Part shown: piece by piece, positions 35,034 through 44,721 of the stretch
Position numbering within the stretch: position 1 is the stretch's first letter
Layout: every line of letters starts with the position of its first letter
From: an uncultured Rhodospirillaceae bacterium
Lineage (GTDB): Bacteria > Pseudomonadota > Alphaproteobacteria > Rhodospirillales > UBA2165
Assembly (NCBI GenBank): GCA_913020445.1
Contig: CAJWAR010000006.1
Span: forward strand, 1-64,000
Reading direction: 5' to 3'
DNA length: 64,000 bases
The notes under the pieces: model-generated
Databases searched by the model: none
What the model was told of the DNA's origin: nothing
What the model saw: only the letters and a program-made list of their open reading frames with translations
Made by a program: the position numbers and the translations under genes

Positions 35034-37256
35034 ATGAGCGAGCAAATAGCCAATCTTGGGACCACCGGCAATTACCAAACCTTGCGTAGTTTGGTGAAAC
35101 GGTTGCGTTTGACCCGCATTCTGGTGGTTATAATATCTACGGCGTTACTCGTTTCTGGTCTTGCGACCGTCTCCGTATTGGCTGATTTTTCGCCGCTGGA
35201 TTCCAACCTCACAACTGTTATCGCGCTTTTAAATCTTGATTTGGTACTCGCACTTTCGCTCGGCGCTTTGTTAGCAAGGCGTTTGGTTGGTGCTTGGATA
35301 ACCAAAAAATATGGCTTGGCAGGCTCCCGCTTGCATATGAAAATGGTTGTCTCATTCGGGCTCGTGGCAATCATTCCAGCGCTTCTGGTTGTGGTTTTTC
35401 TCGGATTGTTTCTAAACTTCGGTATGGAAACCTGGTTCAGCGACCGGGTGAGAACAGCCGTGAATGCTTCAACTGTCGTCGCCCAATCGTATCTTCGCGA
35501 ACACCAAAAAAATATTCGCGGCGTTGCCTTGGCGATGGCCAACGACATAAATCGAGTGGCGCCTCGATTACGTCAAAATCCGCGCCTTTTTGCCGAGATC
35601 GTTACCGCATTCGCCAATGTCCGTGATCTCTCTGAAGCAATTGTCCTCAACAGCAGTGGCCGCACCTTGGCGCGCTCGCAATTAAGTTTTTCATTGGGCT
35701 TTAATTTCGCCTCTGGTGATTTATTGAAGGGTGTTTTGAGCAGTCGCCCGGGCGAAGTATTCATCATCGAAAATCGCAATGATAATAGCGTGCGCGCCGG
35801 CGTAAAACTTGAAGCCTTCGTTGATGCTTATTTGTTGATCGGTCGCTTTATCGATGCCCAGGTATTGGAGCATGTATCGCAAACCACCGGCGCCGCAAAC
35901 CAATACGCCTTACTGGAAAAAAGCCGCGATAACCTGCAAATCAAATTTCTCTTTGTCTTTGCGCTCGTCGCCTTTTTACTTTTACTCGCCGCGATTTGGA
36001 TTGGCTGGTCAATCGCGTCTACGATTTCAACCCCGATCGGCGGGCTGATCGACGCGGCAGACCGCGTGCGCCAAGGTGATCTATCGGTCCGGGTGAACAC
36101 CGAAAACACCAAAGACCGGGACGAAGTTGGTATTTTGAGCCGGTCGTTCAACCGTATGACGGAGCAACTAGACAGTCAGCAACAAGGACTGATTGAAGCC
36201 AACCGCCAATTAGATGAGCGCCGCCGCTTTACCGAAGTTGTGCTCTCGGGCGTATCAGCCGGTGTCATTGGGCTCGACCGGGAGGGCCGGATACATTTAT
36301 CCAATCGATCAGCAGCTGAATTATTGTCGATAGACCTTGAGAAATTTATCGAAGAGCCGCTGGGTAATTGTATTCCAGAAATGGCTACATTACTCGATCA
36401 GGTCATCTCAAATCCCAATCGCAATGCCCAAGGTCAAATCAAAGTCGCGCGTGATGGGCGTCAGAGAATACTTATTGTATCTGTCGCGGCGGAAACAATT
36501 GCGCAAGAAATTATCGGTTACGTGGTGACTTTCGACGATGTCTCAGAACTATTGTCGGCGCAACGAAAAGCGGCGTGGGCTGATGTCGCCCGCCGCATCG
36601 CGCATGAGATAAAAAATCCACTCACGCCGATCCAACTTTCGGCCGAGCGTTTAAAGCGAAAATATAAAGATGAAATAAAATCAGATCCGGAAACATTTTT
36701 TATGTGTACGGATACCATCGTGCGCCAAGTCGAGGATATTGGCCGTATGGTTGATGAATTTTCTTCCTTCGCACGGATGCCGCAACCAGAACTTAAAGAC
36801 GTTAATATTAGTGATCTCTGCAATCAGAGTTTGTTTTTGGAGCGCAATCGTTACCCGGACATCCACTATGAAATAATCACGCCGATTGACCCTGTTATGG
36901 TGAGTGTGGATCGCCAACAGATAAGCCGGACCCTTACAAATGTACTTAAAAATGCTGCTGAATCAATTGCCGCAGGTGTCGCGAATGGCGTAGATGCCTC
37001 AGGACGAATTAACCTGTCGCTTGATAAAAGGGATGACCTAATCTCGGTAATTATTTCTGATAACGGTAAGGGTTTTCCTGAAGATTTGCTGGATCGGATT
37101 ACGGAGCCTTATGTAACAACCCGGGATCGGGGCACCGGATTGGGACTAGCAATTGCGACAAAAATCATGGAAGATCACAACGGTGAAATTTTACTGCGCA
37201 ATTTAGACACGGGTGGGGCTCAAGTTACTCTTATTTTCAGAGAAACTTCTGGCTAA
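35034..37256 (+). CDS. ntrY: Nitrogen sensor histidine kinase NtrY
   Basis: NtrY is the membrane sensor partner of NtrX, linked to nitrate, redox or envelope sensing in alphaproteobacteria. The 740 residues carry three N-terminal membrane helices (about 32-145), a periplasmic/CACHE-like sensor, and a fourth helix (FLFVFALVAFLLLLAAIWIGWS, about 305-325). A HAMP domain follows, then PAS (about 400-500). The kinase domain has RRIAHEIKNPLTPIQLSAERLKRKY (H-box, about 525) and GTGLGLAIATKIMEDHNG (G2 box). It lies about 65 nt before ntrX. Confidence 0.96.
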   Translation: MSEQIANLGTTGNYQTLRSLVKRLRLTRILVVIISTALLVSGLATVSVLADFSPLDSNLTTVIALLNLDLVLALSLGALLARRLVGAWITKKYGLAGSRLHMKMVVSFGLVAIIPALLVVVFLGLFLNFGMETWFSDRVRTAVNASTVVAQSYLREHQKNIRGVALAMANDINRVAPRLRQNPRLFAEIVTAFANVRDLSEAIVLNSSGRTLARSQLSFSLGFNFASGDLLKGVLSSRPGEVFIIENRNDNSVRAGVKLEAFVDAYLLIGRFIDAQVLEHVSQTTGAANQYALLEKSRDNLQIKFLFVFALVAFLLLLAAIWIGWSIASTISTPIGGLIDAADRVRQGDLSVRVNTENTKDRDEVGILSRSFNRMTEQLDSQQQGLIEANRQLDERRRFTEVVLSGVSAGVIGLDREGRIHLSNRSAAELLSIDLEKFIEEPLGNCIPEMATLLDQVISNPNRNAQGQIKVARDGRQRILIVSVAAETIAQEIIGYVVTFDDVSELLSAQRKAAWADVARRIAHEIKNPLTPIQLSAERLKRKYKDEIKSDPETFFMCTDTIVRQVEDIGRMVDEFSSFARMPQPELKDVNISDLCNQSLFLERNRYPDIHYEIITPIDPVMVSVDRQQISRTLTNVLKNAAESIAAGVANGVDASGRINLSLDKRDDLISVIISDNGKGFPEDLLDRITEPYVTTRDRGTGLGLAIATKIMEDHNGEILLRNLDTGGAQVTLIFRETSG

Positions 37257-37326
37257 AAATAGTCGTTCATAATGAACATCGAGAATTCATTTCAAATGTT
37301 ACAACAATCGAGTTTTAAGTAAGCTC

Positions 37327-38730
37327 ATGGCGCACGATATTTTAATCGTCGATGACGAAGCGGATATCCGCATGCTCACGGCTGGCGTGCTGGAGGATGA
37401 GGGCCACGAAACTCGTGAAGCTCATAACAGCACTGCCGCGCTCGCGGCGATTGAAGCGCGCCGGCCCAATCTGGTGCTCCTTGATATCTGGCTCGAAGGC
37501 AGTCAACTCGACGGCATGGAAATATTAGAAACCGTCTGTACAGTTCATCCGGAAGTGCCGGTCGTCATGATGAGCGGGCACGGTAATATAGAAACCGCAG
37601 TTTCGGCGATTAATCTCGGCGCTTATGATTTTATTGAAAAACCGTTTACCTCTGATCGCATGATCCTCGTCGTCAACCGGGCGATTGAGAACGCCCGCTT
37701 AAAACGCGAAAATGAAGAGCTGAGAAGGCGCGCCGGCGGTGAAGTCGATCTAATTGGCGATTCAAATCCGATCAGTCAGTTGCGCCAGTCGATTGATCGC
37801 GTTGCCAGCGCCAATAGCCGCGTCCTTATCACCGGCCCGGCGGGATCAGGTAAGGATGTCGTCGCCCATTTGCTGCATAAAAATTCCACCCGATCTAGTG
37901 GGCCGTTTATTTCGCTAAATTGCGCAACCATGCAACCGGATAATTTTGAGATCAGCCTATTTGGTGTTGAAACGACGAACGATGGCCGCAGCCCGAGAGA
38001 GATCGGCACCTTTGAGCAAGCTCATAACGGTACGCTTTTTCTCGATGAAGTGGCTGACATGCCGCTGGAAACTCAAGGTAAAATCGTCCGCGTGTTGCAG
38101 GAACAAACCTTTCAGCGGGTTGGCGGGGCGACCCGTATAGATGTCGATGTCCGTGTTATTGCGGCGTCGTCCAAAGACCTCTCCGAAGAGATGAACGAGG
38201 GCAGGTTTCGGGAAGATTTATTTTATCGCCTGAGCGTGGTGCCGATTGAGATTCCGCCGCTCCGTGACTACCGGGAAGACATTCCGTCGCTGGTAAAATT
38301 TTTTATGACGCAAATGGCGCAAGCAACCGGGCGCCCATCGCGCGATTTCTCTGAAGAGGCCATTGCCACTTTGCAGGCCTATGCCTGGCCCGGCAATGTT
38401 CGCGAGTTGCGCAATGTTGTGGAACGTGTGCTCATTATGGCGCCGGGCGATGCCAGCGAAGCTATTAGATCAGAAATGATACCGGTAGAAATCACCTCAT
38501 TGGGTCAACAATCTGATTCTGGATTGGATAGTACTGAGTTTATGGGTCTGCCATTACGAGAAGCACGTGAAATTTTTGAACGCGAGTATCTTGGCGCGCA
38601 AGTAAGCAGGTTTGGCGGTAATATCTCAAAAACCGCCTCATTTGTTGGTATGGAGCGCTCCGCACTTCACCGCAAACTTAAATCGCTTGGTCTCCAATCG
38701 GATGATCGCGCCCGAGCCGCTAATGATTAG
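37327..38730 (+). CDS. ntrX: Nitrogen response regulator NtrX (lacks GAFTGA loop)
   Basis: NtrX is the response-regulator partner of NtrY. The protein has 467 residues. The receiver (about 1-120) has LVLLDIWLEGSQLDG with the phospho-Asp. The AAA+ core (about 140-370) carries Walker A GPAGSGKD and a Walker-B LFLDEVADMP. The sigma-54 contact loop, GAFTGA in NtrC, is absent: the matching segment reads ETTNDGRSPREIGTFEQA. The C-terminal Fis HTH (GGNISKTASFVGMERSALHRKLKSLG) is normal. Without GAFTGA it should act on sigma-70-type promoters rather than as an EBP. Alphaproteobacterial NtrX proteins commonly show this loss. Confidence 0.96.
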   Translation: MAHDILIVDDEADIRMLTAGVLEDEGHETREAHNSTAALAAIEARRPNLVLLDIWLEGSQLDGMEILETVCTVHPEVPVVMMSGHGNIETAVSAINLGAYDFIEKPFTSDRMILVVNRAIENARLKRENEELRRRAGGEVDLIGDSNPISQLRQSIDRVASANSRVLITGPAGSGKDVVAHLLHKNSTRSSGPFISLNCATMQPDNFEISLFGVETTNDGRSPREIGTFEQAHNGTLFLDEVADMPLETQGKIVRVLQEQTFQRVGGATRIDVDVRVIAASSKDLSEEMNEGRFREDLFYRLSVVPIEIPPLRDYREDIPSLVKFFMTQMAQATGRPSRDFSEEAIATLQAYAWPGNVRELRNVVERVLIMAPGDASEAIRSEMIPVEITSLGQQSDSGLDSTEFMGLPLREAREIFEREYLGAQVSRFGGNISKTASFVGMERSALHRKLKSLGLQSDDRARAAND

Positions 38731-38792
38731 ACCGGCGGGTATCTGAAATTCCTTCATTTTTTATTTAACTGTTTTGTTATAATGGAAAAATT

Positions 38793-40169
38793 ATGAAAGT
38801 AATTATCTGCGGCGCTGGGCAAGTTGGTTTCAATATTGCCCGTTATTTGGCTCAAGAAGACAATGAAGTCACTGTCATCGACCAATCCGCTGAACTCACG
38901 CGAAAAATCAGTGACACTTTAGATGTTAAAGCGATCCATGGCTTGGCCTCGCATCCCAACGTGCTGGCTCAAGCCGGCGCGGCAGATGCCGATATGTTGA
39001 TAGCCGTTACGCAAGCCGACGAAGTCAATATGGTGGCCTGTCAGGTTGCCCACTCGCTGTTTGAAGTGACAACAAAGATCGCCCGCATTCGCCAGCAAGG
39101 TTATCTCGAAGACAAATGGGCTAATCTTTATTCACGTGATCATATGCCGATTGACGTGGTGATTTCTCCCGAATTAGAAGTTGCCAGAGCGGTCGCCCGG
39201 CGCCTCCAGGTTCCCGGCGCCTTCGATATGATTTCCCTGGTCGACGGCAAGGTGAAATTGACCGGGGTGAGGTGCGGTGATGACTGCCCGGTCGTTAATA
39301 CACCGCTACGCCAGCTGACCCAATTATTTCCTGATCTGAACGTCACGATTGTAGGTATTGTGCGGGACAACACGCCGATCATTCCGGCGGCTGATGACCA
39401 CATGCTGCCGGGTGATGAAGTTTATTTTGTTGCCGATAGCGCCCATGTTGAGCGCGCCATGGCGGTCTTTGGTCATGAAGAATCCGAAGCCCGCCGCATG
39501 GTAATATTTGGCGGCGGTAATATTGGTGAATTCTTAGCCGGCGAGATTGAAACCAATCATCCATCGGTAAATCTGAAAGTCGTCGAAAACGGTAAATCCC
39601 GGGCCGAGCAGGTCGCGCGCTCGCTAAAACGTTCGGTCGTGTTGCAAGGTTCGGTTCTCGACACCGAGATTCTAGAGGAAGCCAACGTCAGCTCAGCAGA
39701 GGCCGTCGTCGCCGTCACCAATGATGATGAAACGAATATCCTCGCCTCTTTACTTGCTAAGAGTATGGGCGCCCAGCGCGCGATTACCTTGATCAATAGC
39801 GCGACCTATATGCCGCTGACACCGTCGCTCGGCATTGATGTCGTTGTCAGCCCCCGCAATATTACGGTTTCGACGATCCTCCAGCATGTCCGGCGCGGAC
39901 GTATCCATTCGGTGCACACCATCCGCGACGGCTTTGGCGAAATCATTGAAGCGGAAGCGATGGAAACCTCCAATTTGGTCGGCGTTCCTTTGAAAGAGAC
40001 CGAACTTCCCGACAATGTCTTAGTTGGCGCAATCGTGCGTGATGACGAAGTGATCGTGCCCCGTAGCGATACCATTATTCAAGTCAATGACAGGGTAGTG
40101 CTGTTTGCCGCCGCCGAATCCGTTCGCGAGGTTGAGAAAATGTTTTCTGTTCGTCTCGAATACTTCTAG
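38793..40169 (+). CDS. trkA: Trk system K+ uptake regulatory protein TrkA
   Basis: TrkA is the cytoplasmic NAD-binding subunit that gates TrkH/G K+ channels. The 458 residues are two tandem RCK modules. Each has a Rossmann half (MKVIICGAGQVGFNIARYLAQE at residue 1, RRMVIFGGGNIGEFLAGEIE near residue 232) and a C-terminal TrkA-C half. The acidic VIDQ and VVEN residues after each glycine motif bind nucleotide. No trkH/trkG is in the window. Its place between ntrX and hfq is seen in many alphaproteobacteria. Confidence 0.96.
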   Translation: MKVIICGAGQVGFNIARYLAQEDNEVTVIDQSAELTRKISDTLDVKAIHGLASHPNVLAQAGAADADMLIAVTQADEVNMVACQVAHSLFEVTTKIARIRQQGYLEDKWANLYSRDHMPIDVVISPELEVARAVARRLQVPGAFDMISLVDGKVKLTGVRCGDDCPVVNTPLRQLTQLFPDLNVTIVGIVRDNTPIIPAADDHMLPGDEVYFVADSAHVERAMAVFGHEESEARRMVIFGGGNIGEFLAGEIETNHPSVNLKVVENGKSRAEQVARSLKRSVVLQGSVLDTEILEEANVSSAEAVVAVTNDDETNILASLLAKSMGAQRAITLINSATYMPLTPSLGIDVVVSPRNITVSTILQHVRRGRIHSVHTIRDGFGEIIEAEAMETSNLVGVPLKETELPDNVLVGAIVRDDEVIVPRSDTIIQVNDRVVLFAAAESVREVEKMFSVRLEYF

Positions 40170-40178
40170 AAGATCACC

Positions 40179-41033
40179 ATGCCGAGAGTTGCATATGTCA
40201 ACGGACGTTACCTGCCGCACCGGCAAGCCAGCATCCATATCGAGGATCGCGGCTTTCAATTCGCCGACGGCGTCTATGAAGTCATCGCCATCACCGATGG
40301 AAAATTGGTCGACATTAAACCCCATTTAGACCGGCTCAATCGCTCCTTAGGTGAATTAAATATAGCTTGGCCGGTAACCCGGCGCGCCTTCGGCCTAATT
40401 TTAGGCGAAGTCATTCGGCGCAACCGGGTCAGCAATGGCAGCATTTATTTGCAGATCACCCGCGGTGTTGCGCCACGTGATTTTGCCTATCCGGAAGGCT
40501 TGCAGCCAAGTCTGGTGATTTATGCCAGAAGCACGAAGAAGGCTTCTGTCGCAACGGCGAGCCAAGGACATGCCGTTGTATCTCAGCCTGACATTCGTTG
40601 GAAGCGTTGTGACATTAAGACAGTTTCGCTGCTGCCGGCAGTTTTGGCGAAACAGGCTGCAGCCGAGGAAGGCGTAGCCGATGCTTGGTTTGTTGATGAA
40701 GACGGTATCATTACCGAAGGTACGTCTTCAAATGCCTGGATAGTTACACCGAAAAAAGAAATTATTACGCGGCAAACTGATAATCTTATTCTCTCCGGTA
40801 TAACGCGCCAGACCATTTTGAAATTAGCCTCGGGGGCGGGACTAACATTTACCGAACGGCCTTTTTCGCTAGAAGAAGCGAAACAAGCCACTGAAGCTTT
40901 TACGTCCAGCTCCACGGCATTGGTTAAACCCGTCATCGAAATTGATGGTACGCCAGTCGGCGACGGCCAGGCCGGGTCAATTACCCGTCAATTAATCGAG
41001 CATTATTTAAATTATATGGATAACCCGTCTTGA
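40179..41033 (+). CDS. D-amino-acid aminotransferase-like PLP enzyme (fold IV)
   Basis: A 284-residue class-IV aminotransferase. ISIHIEDRGFQFADGVYEVI-type N-terminus (HIEDRGFQFADGVYE, about 20-35), the PLP lysine in CDIKTVSLLPAVLAKQAA (about 147), the EGTSSNAW phosphate-binding motif (about 180) and the TRQTIL signature (about 210) are all present. The family includes D-alanine transaminase, branched-chain aminotransferase and aminodeoxychorismate lyase. D-amino-acid transaminase is the best guess because of DAT-like spacing, but substrate cannot be fixed from sequence. It follows trkA by 9 nt and overlaps the HAD gene (TTGA). Confidence 0.88.
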   Translation: MPRVAYVNGRYLPHRQASIHIEDRGFQFADGVYEVIAITDGKLVDIKPHLDRLNRSLGELNIAWPVTRRAFGLILGEVIRRNRVSNGSIYLQITRGVAPRDFAYPEGLQPSLVIYARSTKKASVATASQGHAVVSQPDIRWKRCDIKTVSLLPAVLAKQAAAEEGVADAWFVDEDGIITEGTSSNAWIVTPKKEIITRQTDNLILSGITRQTILKLASGAGLTFTERPFSLEEAKQATEAFTSSSTALVKPVIEIDGTPVGDGQAGSITRQLIEHYLNYMDNPS

Positions 41034-41704
41034 CCGAGCAGGTAGAGTTTCCCGAAGCTATCATTTTTGATTGGGATGATACCCTGGCCACGAACTGGCA
41101 ATCCATTCACGAGGCGCTAAATGCGACCTTGGCAGCGATGGATCATGAGCCGTGGTCTATTGAAAAAACCCGCGCCAATGTCCGGCGCTCCATGCGCGAA
41201 AGTTTTCCCGAAATGTTCGGTGATCAATGGGAGGAGGCGGCAGACATTTTTTACGACCATATTCGATCCAAGCATCTCGAAACTTTGGTCAGTTTGGAAT
41301 TTGCCACGGAACTTTTGGAGCAAATAGCGGCTGCGGGAGTAATGCTTGGCATTGTCAGCAACAAAACCGGTTATCTGCTGCGTGCCGAGTGCGATCATCT
41401 TGGCTGGACCGGGTATTTCACCAATATTGTTGGCGCTCAAGATGCTGTGAAAGATAAACCCGCACCCGATCCAATTTTTCTCTGCCTTGAAGACACGGGG
41501 ATAAAACCGAGCCGGCATACGTGGTATGTCGGCGACGCACCGACGGATTTAGAATGTGCCCATAACGCCGGTATTACAGCCGTGTTGATCAAAGATTCGG
41601 CAATCACGTCTGACTACGAGCGTTTTCCGCCTCATCATCACTTCGAAAACCTCAACAAAATGGCGATTTTCCTTAGCAATATGAAACAAAACCTTTCAAA
41701 GTGA
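41030..41704 (+). CDS. HAD family phosphatase (phosphoglycolate phosphatase-like)
   Basis: A 224-residue haloacid-dehalogenase hydrolase starting with TTG within the end of the aminotransferase gene. Motif I is IIFDWDDTLATNW (nucleophile Asp followed by Asp at +2). Motif II is LGIVSNKTG (Thr/Ser), motif III is a Lys before APDPIF, and motif IV is WYVGDAPTDLECAHNAGI. The helical cap (about 25-90) is C1-type as in Gph, so phosphoglycolate or a similar small phosphate ester is a fair guess. It is followed by hfq after about 90 nt. Confidence 0.9.
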   Translation: MTEQVEFPEAIIFDWDDTLATNWQSIHEALNATLAAMDHEPWSIEKTRANVRRSMRESFPEMFGDQWEEAADIFYDHIRSKHLETLVSLEFATELLEQIAAAGVMLGIVSNKTGYLLRAECDHLGWTGYFTNIVGAQDAVKDKPAPDPIFLCLEDTGIKPSRHTWYVGDAPTDLECAHNAGITAVLIKDSAITSDYERFPPHHHFENLNKMAIFLSNMKQNLSK

Positions 41705-41794
41705 TTGGAGCCGTGTAATATGCTCTGCGGAAGGGCGGTTAAACGAACCTCCAATAAAACTAAATAAAACAGTCAAAAAAAGGGGGATATACCC

Positions 41795-42064
41795 ATGGCT
41801 GAAAAATCGCAAAATGTTCAAGACGTATTTCTGAATCACGTTCGCAAAAGTAAAAATCCTGTCACTGTATTTTTAGTTAATGGCGTAAAGCTTCAAGGTA
41901 TTATCACGTGGTTTGATAATTTCTCGGTATTGTTGCGTCGGGATGGCCACACCCAACTGGTCTACAAGCATGCAATTTCCACCGTGATGCCATCAGGTCC
42001 GGTTCAGCTTTTTGAACCTGAAACCAAGGACATCGATGAAGAAGCCAGCGCCGAGGCCGAGTAG
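41795..42064 (+). CDS. hfq: RNA chaperone Hfq
   Basis: Hfq is the hexameric Sm-like RNA chaperone for sRNA-mRNA pairing. The protein has 89 residues. The Sm1 motif is [27 protein letters not shown] and Sm2 is [13 protein letters not shown]; the proximal-face residues are kept. The C-terminal tail after about 70 is short and acidic ([14 protein letters not shown]). AAGGGGG sits before the ATG. It pairs with hflX 12 nt downstream, the usual hfq-hflX unit. Confidence 0.98.
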   Translation: MAEKSQNVQDVFLNHVRKSKNPVTVFLVNGVKLQGIITWFDNFSVLLRRDGHTQLVYKHAISTVMPSGPVQLFEPETKDIDEEASAEAE

Positions 42065-42076
42065 CTCGGAACTATT

Positions 42077-43426
42077 TTGAGCTGGAATTCTGCCGATGAA
42101 ACGCGACCGACTAGCGGTCGCTGCCTCGTCCTTCATCCGTTATTGAAACTATCGAATGGCGGCCAAGCCGGTAACGGTGGAGCATTGCGCGACCCTGAAG
42201 GACGCTTGGAAGAAGCGACCCGGCTGGCCGAGGCAATCGAGCTGGAAATCGATCACGCTGAAATCGTCACCGTTAATCGGCCGAAGCCGGCTAGTTTGCT
42301 CGGTGGTGGCGCGGTCGAGAGATTGGCCGGCTATATCGCCCAGCATGATATTGAAGTGGTTGTGATGGATGCCGCTTTGACACCAGTGCAACAGCGCAAT
42401 CTTGAACAGGCGTGGAAGGCGAAAGTTATCGACCGAACCGGGCTTATCCTGGAAATTTTTGGCGCTCGCGCACGCACCAAGGAAGGCACCTTACAGGTTG
42501 AGCTGGCTGCGCTTAGTTATCAACGCTCTCGACTGGTACGATCCTGGACTCATTTAGAGCGTCAACGTGGCGGCTTTGGCTTTATGGGTGGCCCGGGCGA
42601 ACGCCAGATTGAAGCTGACCGCCGCATGATTGACGAGCGCATCACCAGCCTCAAGCATCAATTGAAAGACGTCCGGCGAACGCGTCGACTCCACCGCGAA
42701 GCCCGTCAACGTGTACCGTATCCAGTGGTCGCCCTCGTCGGCTATACGAACGCCGGCAAATCAACCTTATTTAATGCGCTCAGTGATGCCGACGTGATTT
42801 CGGAAGATCAGTTGTTCGCCACCTTGGACCCGACCATGCGAAGTATGAAGCTGCCGTCAGGCCGGGAAGCAATCCTGTCGGATACGGTCGGCTTTGTTTC
42901 TGATCTGCCGCATGAACTTGTTGAAGCGTTTCGGGCAACGCTTGAGGAAGTTCAGGAGGCTGATCTGTTGCTTCATATTCGTGATGTTTCACATCGCGAT
43001 ACCGCGGCCCAAAAAGAAGATGTCGATCAGGTACTCAAGAATTTAGGCGTTACCGAGGAAAGCAATTTTGCCTCGGCGGCACCGATACCTTTAATCGAAG
43101 TTCTCAATAAATCTGACCTATTATCGTCAGAAGATCGCAACATCCAAATCACACGCGCCAACCGGCACAACGACCAAATGGTTTTGGTCTCGGCAATTAG
43201 CGGCGCTGGTTTTGAGGTACTTTTAAAAGCGGTCGATGATCGACTGACGGCGCGGCGCCAAGAGGTAAAGTTAAAAGTAAGTTGGGAAGAGGGGGCTTTA
43301 TTGGCCTGGCTTTATGAACGCGGTGAAGTTATTGAGCGCCACGACAAGGAAGAATGGGTAGAGCTAAAAGTCAGGCTGGAACCTGAGGATATCGCCAGAT
43401 ACGAACAGAAGAAAATTACCCATTGA
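42077..43426 (+). CDS. hflX: Ribosome-associated GTPase HflX
   Basis: HflX is a GTPase that splits stalled or 100S ribosomes. TTG start; 449 residues. The N-terminal HflX domain (about 20-200) contains ATRLAEAIELE and the glycine-rich segment RLVRSWTHLERQRGGFGFMGGPGERQIE. The G domain begins near residue 215 with G1 GYTNAGKSTLFNALS, G3 DTVGFVSDLPHELVEAF, and G4 LNKSDLL. The C-terminal helical region after about 390 is normal. The stop is 6 nt from the convergent HD-GYP gene. Confidence 0.96.
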   Translation: MSWNSADETRPTSGRCLVLHPLLKLSNGGQAGNGGALRDPEGRLEEATRLAEAIELEIDHAEIVTVNRPKPASLLGGGAVERLAGYIAQHDIEVVVMDAALTPVQQRNLEQAWKAKVIDRTGLILEIFGARARTKEGTLQVELAALSYQRSRLVRSWTHLERQRGGFGFMGGPGERQIEADRRMIDERITSLKHQLKDVRRTRRLHREARQRVPYPVVALVGYTNAGKSTLFNALSDADVISEDQLFATLDPTMRSMKLPSGREAILSDTVGFVSDLPHELVEAFRATLEEVQEADLLLHIRDVSHRDTAAQKEDVDQVLKNLGVTEESNFASAAPIPLIEVLNKSDLLSSEDRNIQITRANRHNDQMVLVSAISGAGFEVLLKAVDDRLTARRQEVKLKVSWEEGALLAWLYERGEVIERHDKEEWVELKVRLEPEDIARYEQKKITH

Positions 43427-43432
43427 GCAATT

Positions 43433-44527
43433 TTACTCAGGCGTACTCGTTGCATCCATCAGAAATTCTTTAAAGGTACTCAACAAAGCCATATCCAGCC
43501 CATCAGCCATTTCTGACATAATACCGAGCGCTTTATCCGGCTCCATGGCTGGCTTGTAAACCCGACGATCAGTTAAGGCGCTATAGATATCAACGATTGA
43601 GCCCATACGAGCCAAAGTGTTTAACTCACTGCCTTTGAGACCGAGCGGATAGCCAGAACCATCGAGTTTTTCATGATGTTGCAAAGCGATAATTTCCACA
43701 CCAATGGTGATATCATTCGCCTTACCGAATATTTCTTTGGTGTGATCGACGTGGGTTTTCATTATCTCGAATTCTTCAGCTTCAAGACGCGCCGGTTTGT
43801 TTAAAATTTCTTGCGGCACCAACCCTTTGCCGAGATCATGCATTAAGCCGCCAGATGACAAAGTGAGCAGCTCGTCTCCTTTCATGCCGACGGCATGGTC
43901 CAGCAAAGATAAATAAATCGCCACCCGAAGAGAATGAACATAGGTGTAATCATCATGCTGCTGAACTGCACTTAACAGACCAACCACCTGATCACTTTCA
44001 ACCGCTTCAACAAGCGGGCTACAACTTTTCTCAATATCATGAACTGGAATTGCCCCGCCGTCATGCATGACCTTAAATGTGTCTCTAAATATACCAACCG
44101 TTTCGGTAAGAACCTTTCGCTGAACCGTTGGCAATTTCTCCCAGGATTTCTCGACGCCGGCGTTTACGCTCGTGGATACTTTTTCAAGCAGTTGCTGCCG
44201 ATTTACCGGATTGAGTAAGTATTCAAAATCTACACCAAAATCAGATTCCTGAACGAGTTTTTCGGAATGTGATTCGATCAGTAATATTTTGGGTATGTTG
44301 TCAATGTACGAAATTTTTTTGGTGCGCCCGAGAAACGGCAAGCCACCAGTCGGTTTAACATTATTATCTACGATCAAGGCGTAATACGGATCATGTTGAA
44401 GTGCATCGATCGCATGGTCAGTGTCGGTAAAAATTTTAACTTCAAAATAGGTCGCCAATATCGATTGAACTTGGGCATTTAGCTCAGCGTTCGTTCCGAT
44501 AGCGGCGATGGGAGTTAAATTGGCCAT
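43433..44527 (-). CDS. HD-GYP domain protein with N-terminal receiver-like domain
   Basis: A 364-residue signalling protein. The N-terminal receiver-like domain (about 1-110) has LIVDNNVKPTGGLPF at the phospho-acceptor position and lacks other usual acidic residues (it starts PIAAIGTN rather than ILVVDDD), so it may be a pseudo-receiver. The HD-GYP domain (about 190-360) has HSLRVA, MHDLGKG and ALQHHEKLDGSGYPLG, with DIYSALTDRRVY, all the cyclic-di-GMP phosphodiesterase motifs. It probably lowers c-di-GMP, affecting motility or biofilm. GGGAAATA before the ATG. Monocistronic, convergent with hflX. Confidence 0.9.
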   Translation of the reverse strand: MANLTPIAAIGTNAELNAQVQSILATYFEVKIFTDTDHAIDALQHDPYYALIVDNNVKPTGGLPFLGRTKKISYIDNIPKILLIESHSEKLVQESDFGVDFEYLLNPVNRQQLLEKVSTSVNAGVEKSWEKLPTVQRKVLTETVGIFRDTFKVMHDGGAIPVHDIEKSCSPLVEAVESDQVVGLLSAVQQHDDYTYVHSLRVAIYLSLLDHAVGMKGDELLTLSSGGLMHDLGKGLVPQEILNKPARLEAEEFEIMKTHVDHTKEIFGKANDITIGVEIIALQHHEKLDGSGYPLGLKGSELNTLARMGSIVDIYSALTDRRVYKPAMEPDKALGIMSEMADGLDMALLSTFKEFLMDATSTPE

Positions 44528-44693
44528 TATTTCCCGATCAAAAAATTCAATGTTTTACCTAAAAAACAAATGATTTATTCACTTAATAAGACTAAGAATA
44601 TTTAATATTTACACCCAGTTGATAATTAGTAAAACACATAATATGAGGCGTGAAATGCAATTTTTTTTAGGGTTTTCCGAAACTTCCTGATAT

Positions 44694-44705
44694 TCTACTA
44701 GTAGA
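44694..44705. promoter_or_regulatory. Perfect 12-bp palindrome upstream of the RHH-like gene
   Basis: TCTACTAGTAGA is a perfect palindrome that ends 16 nt before the ATG at 44722, immediately upstream of the TAGGAGAA ribosome-binding site. This is a good place for an operator that the neighbouring ribbon-helix-helix-like protein may bind itself. Confidence 0.45.
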
Positions 44706-44721
44706 TATTAGGAGAATTGAG

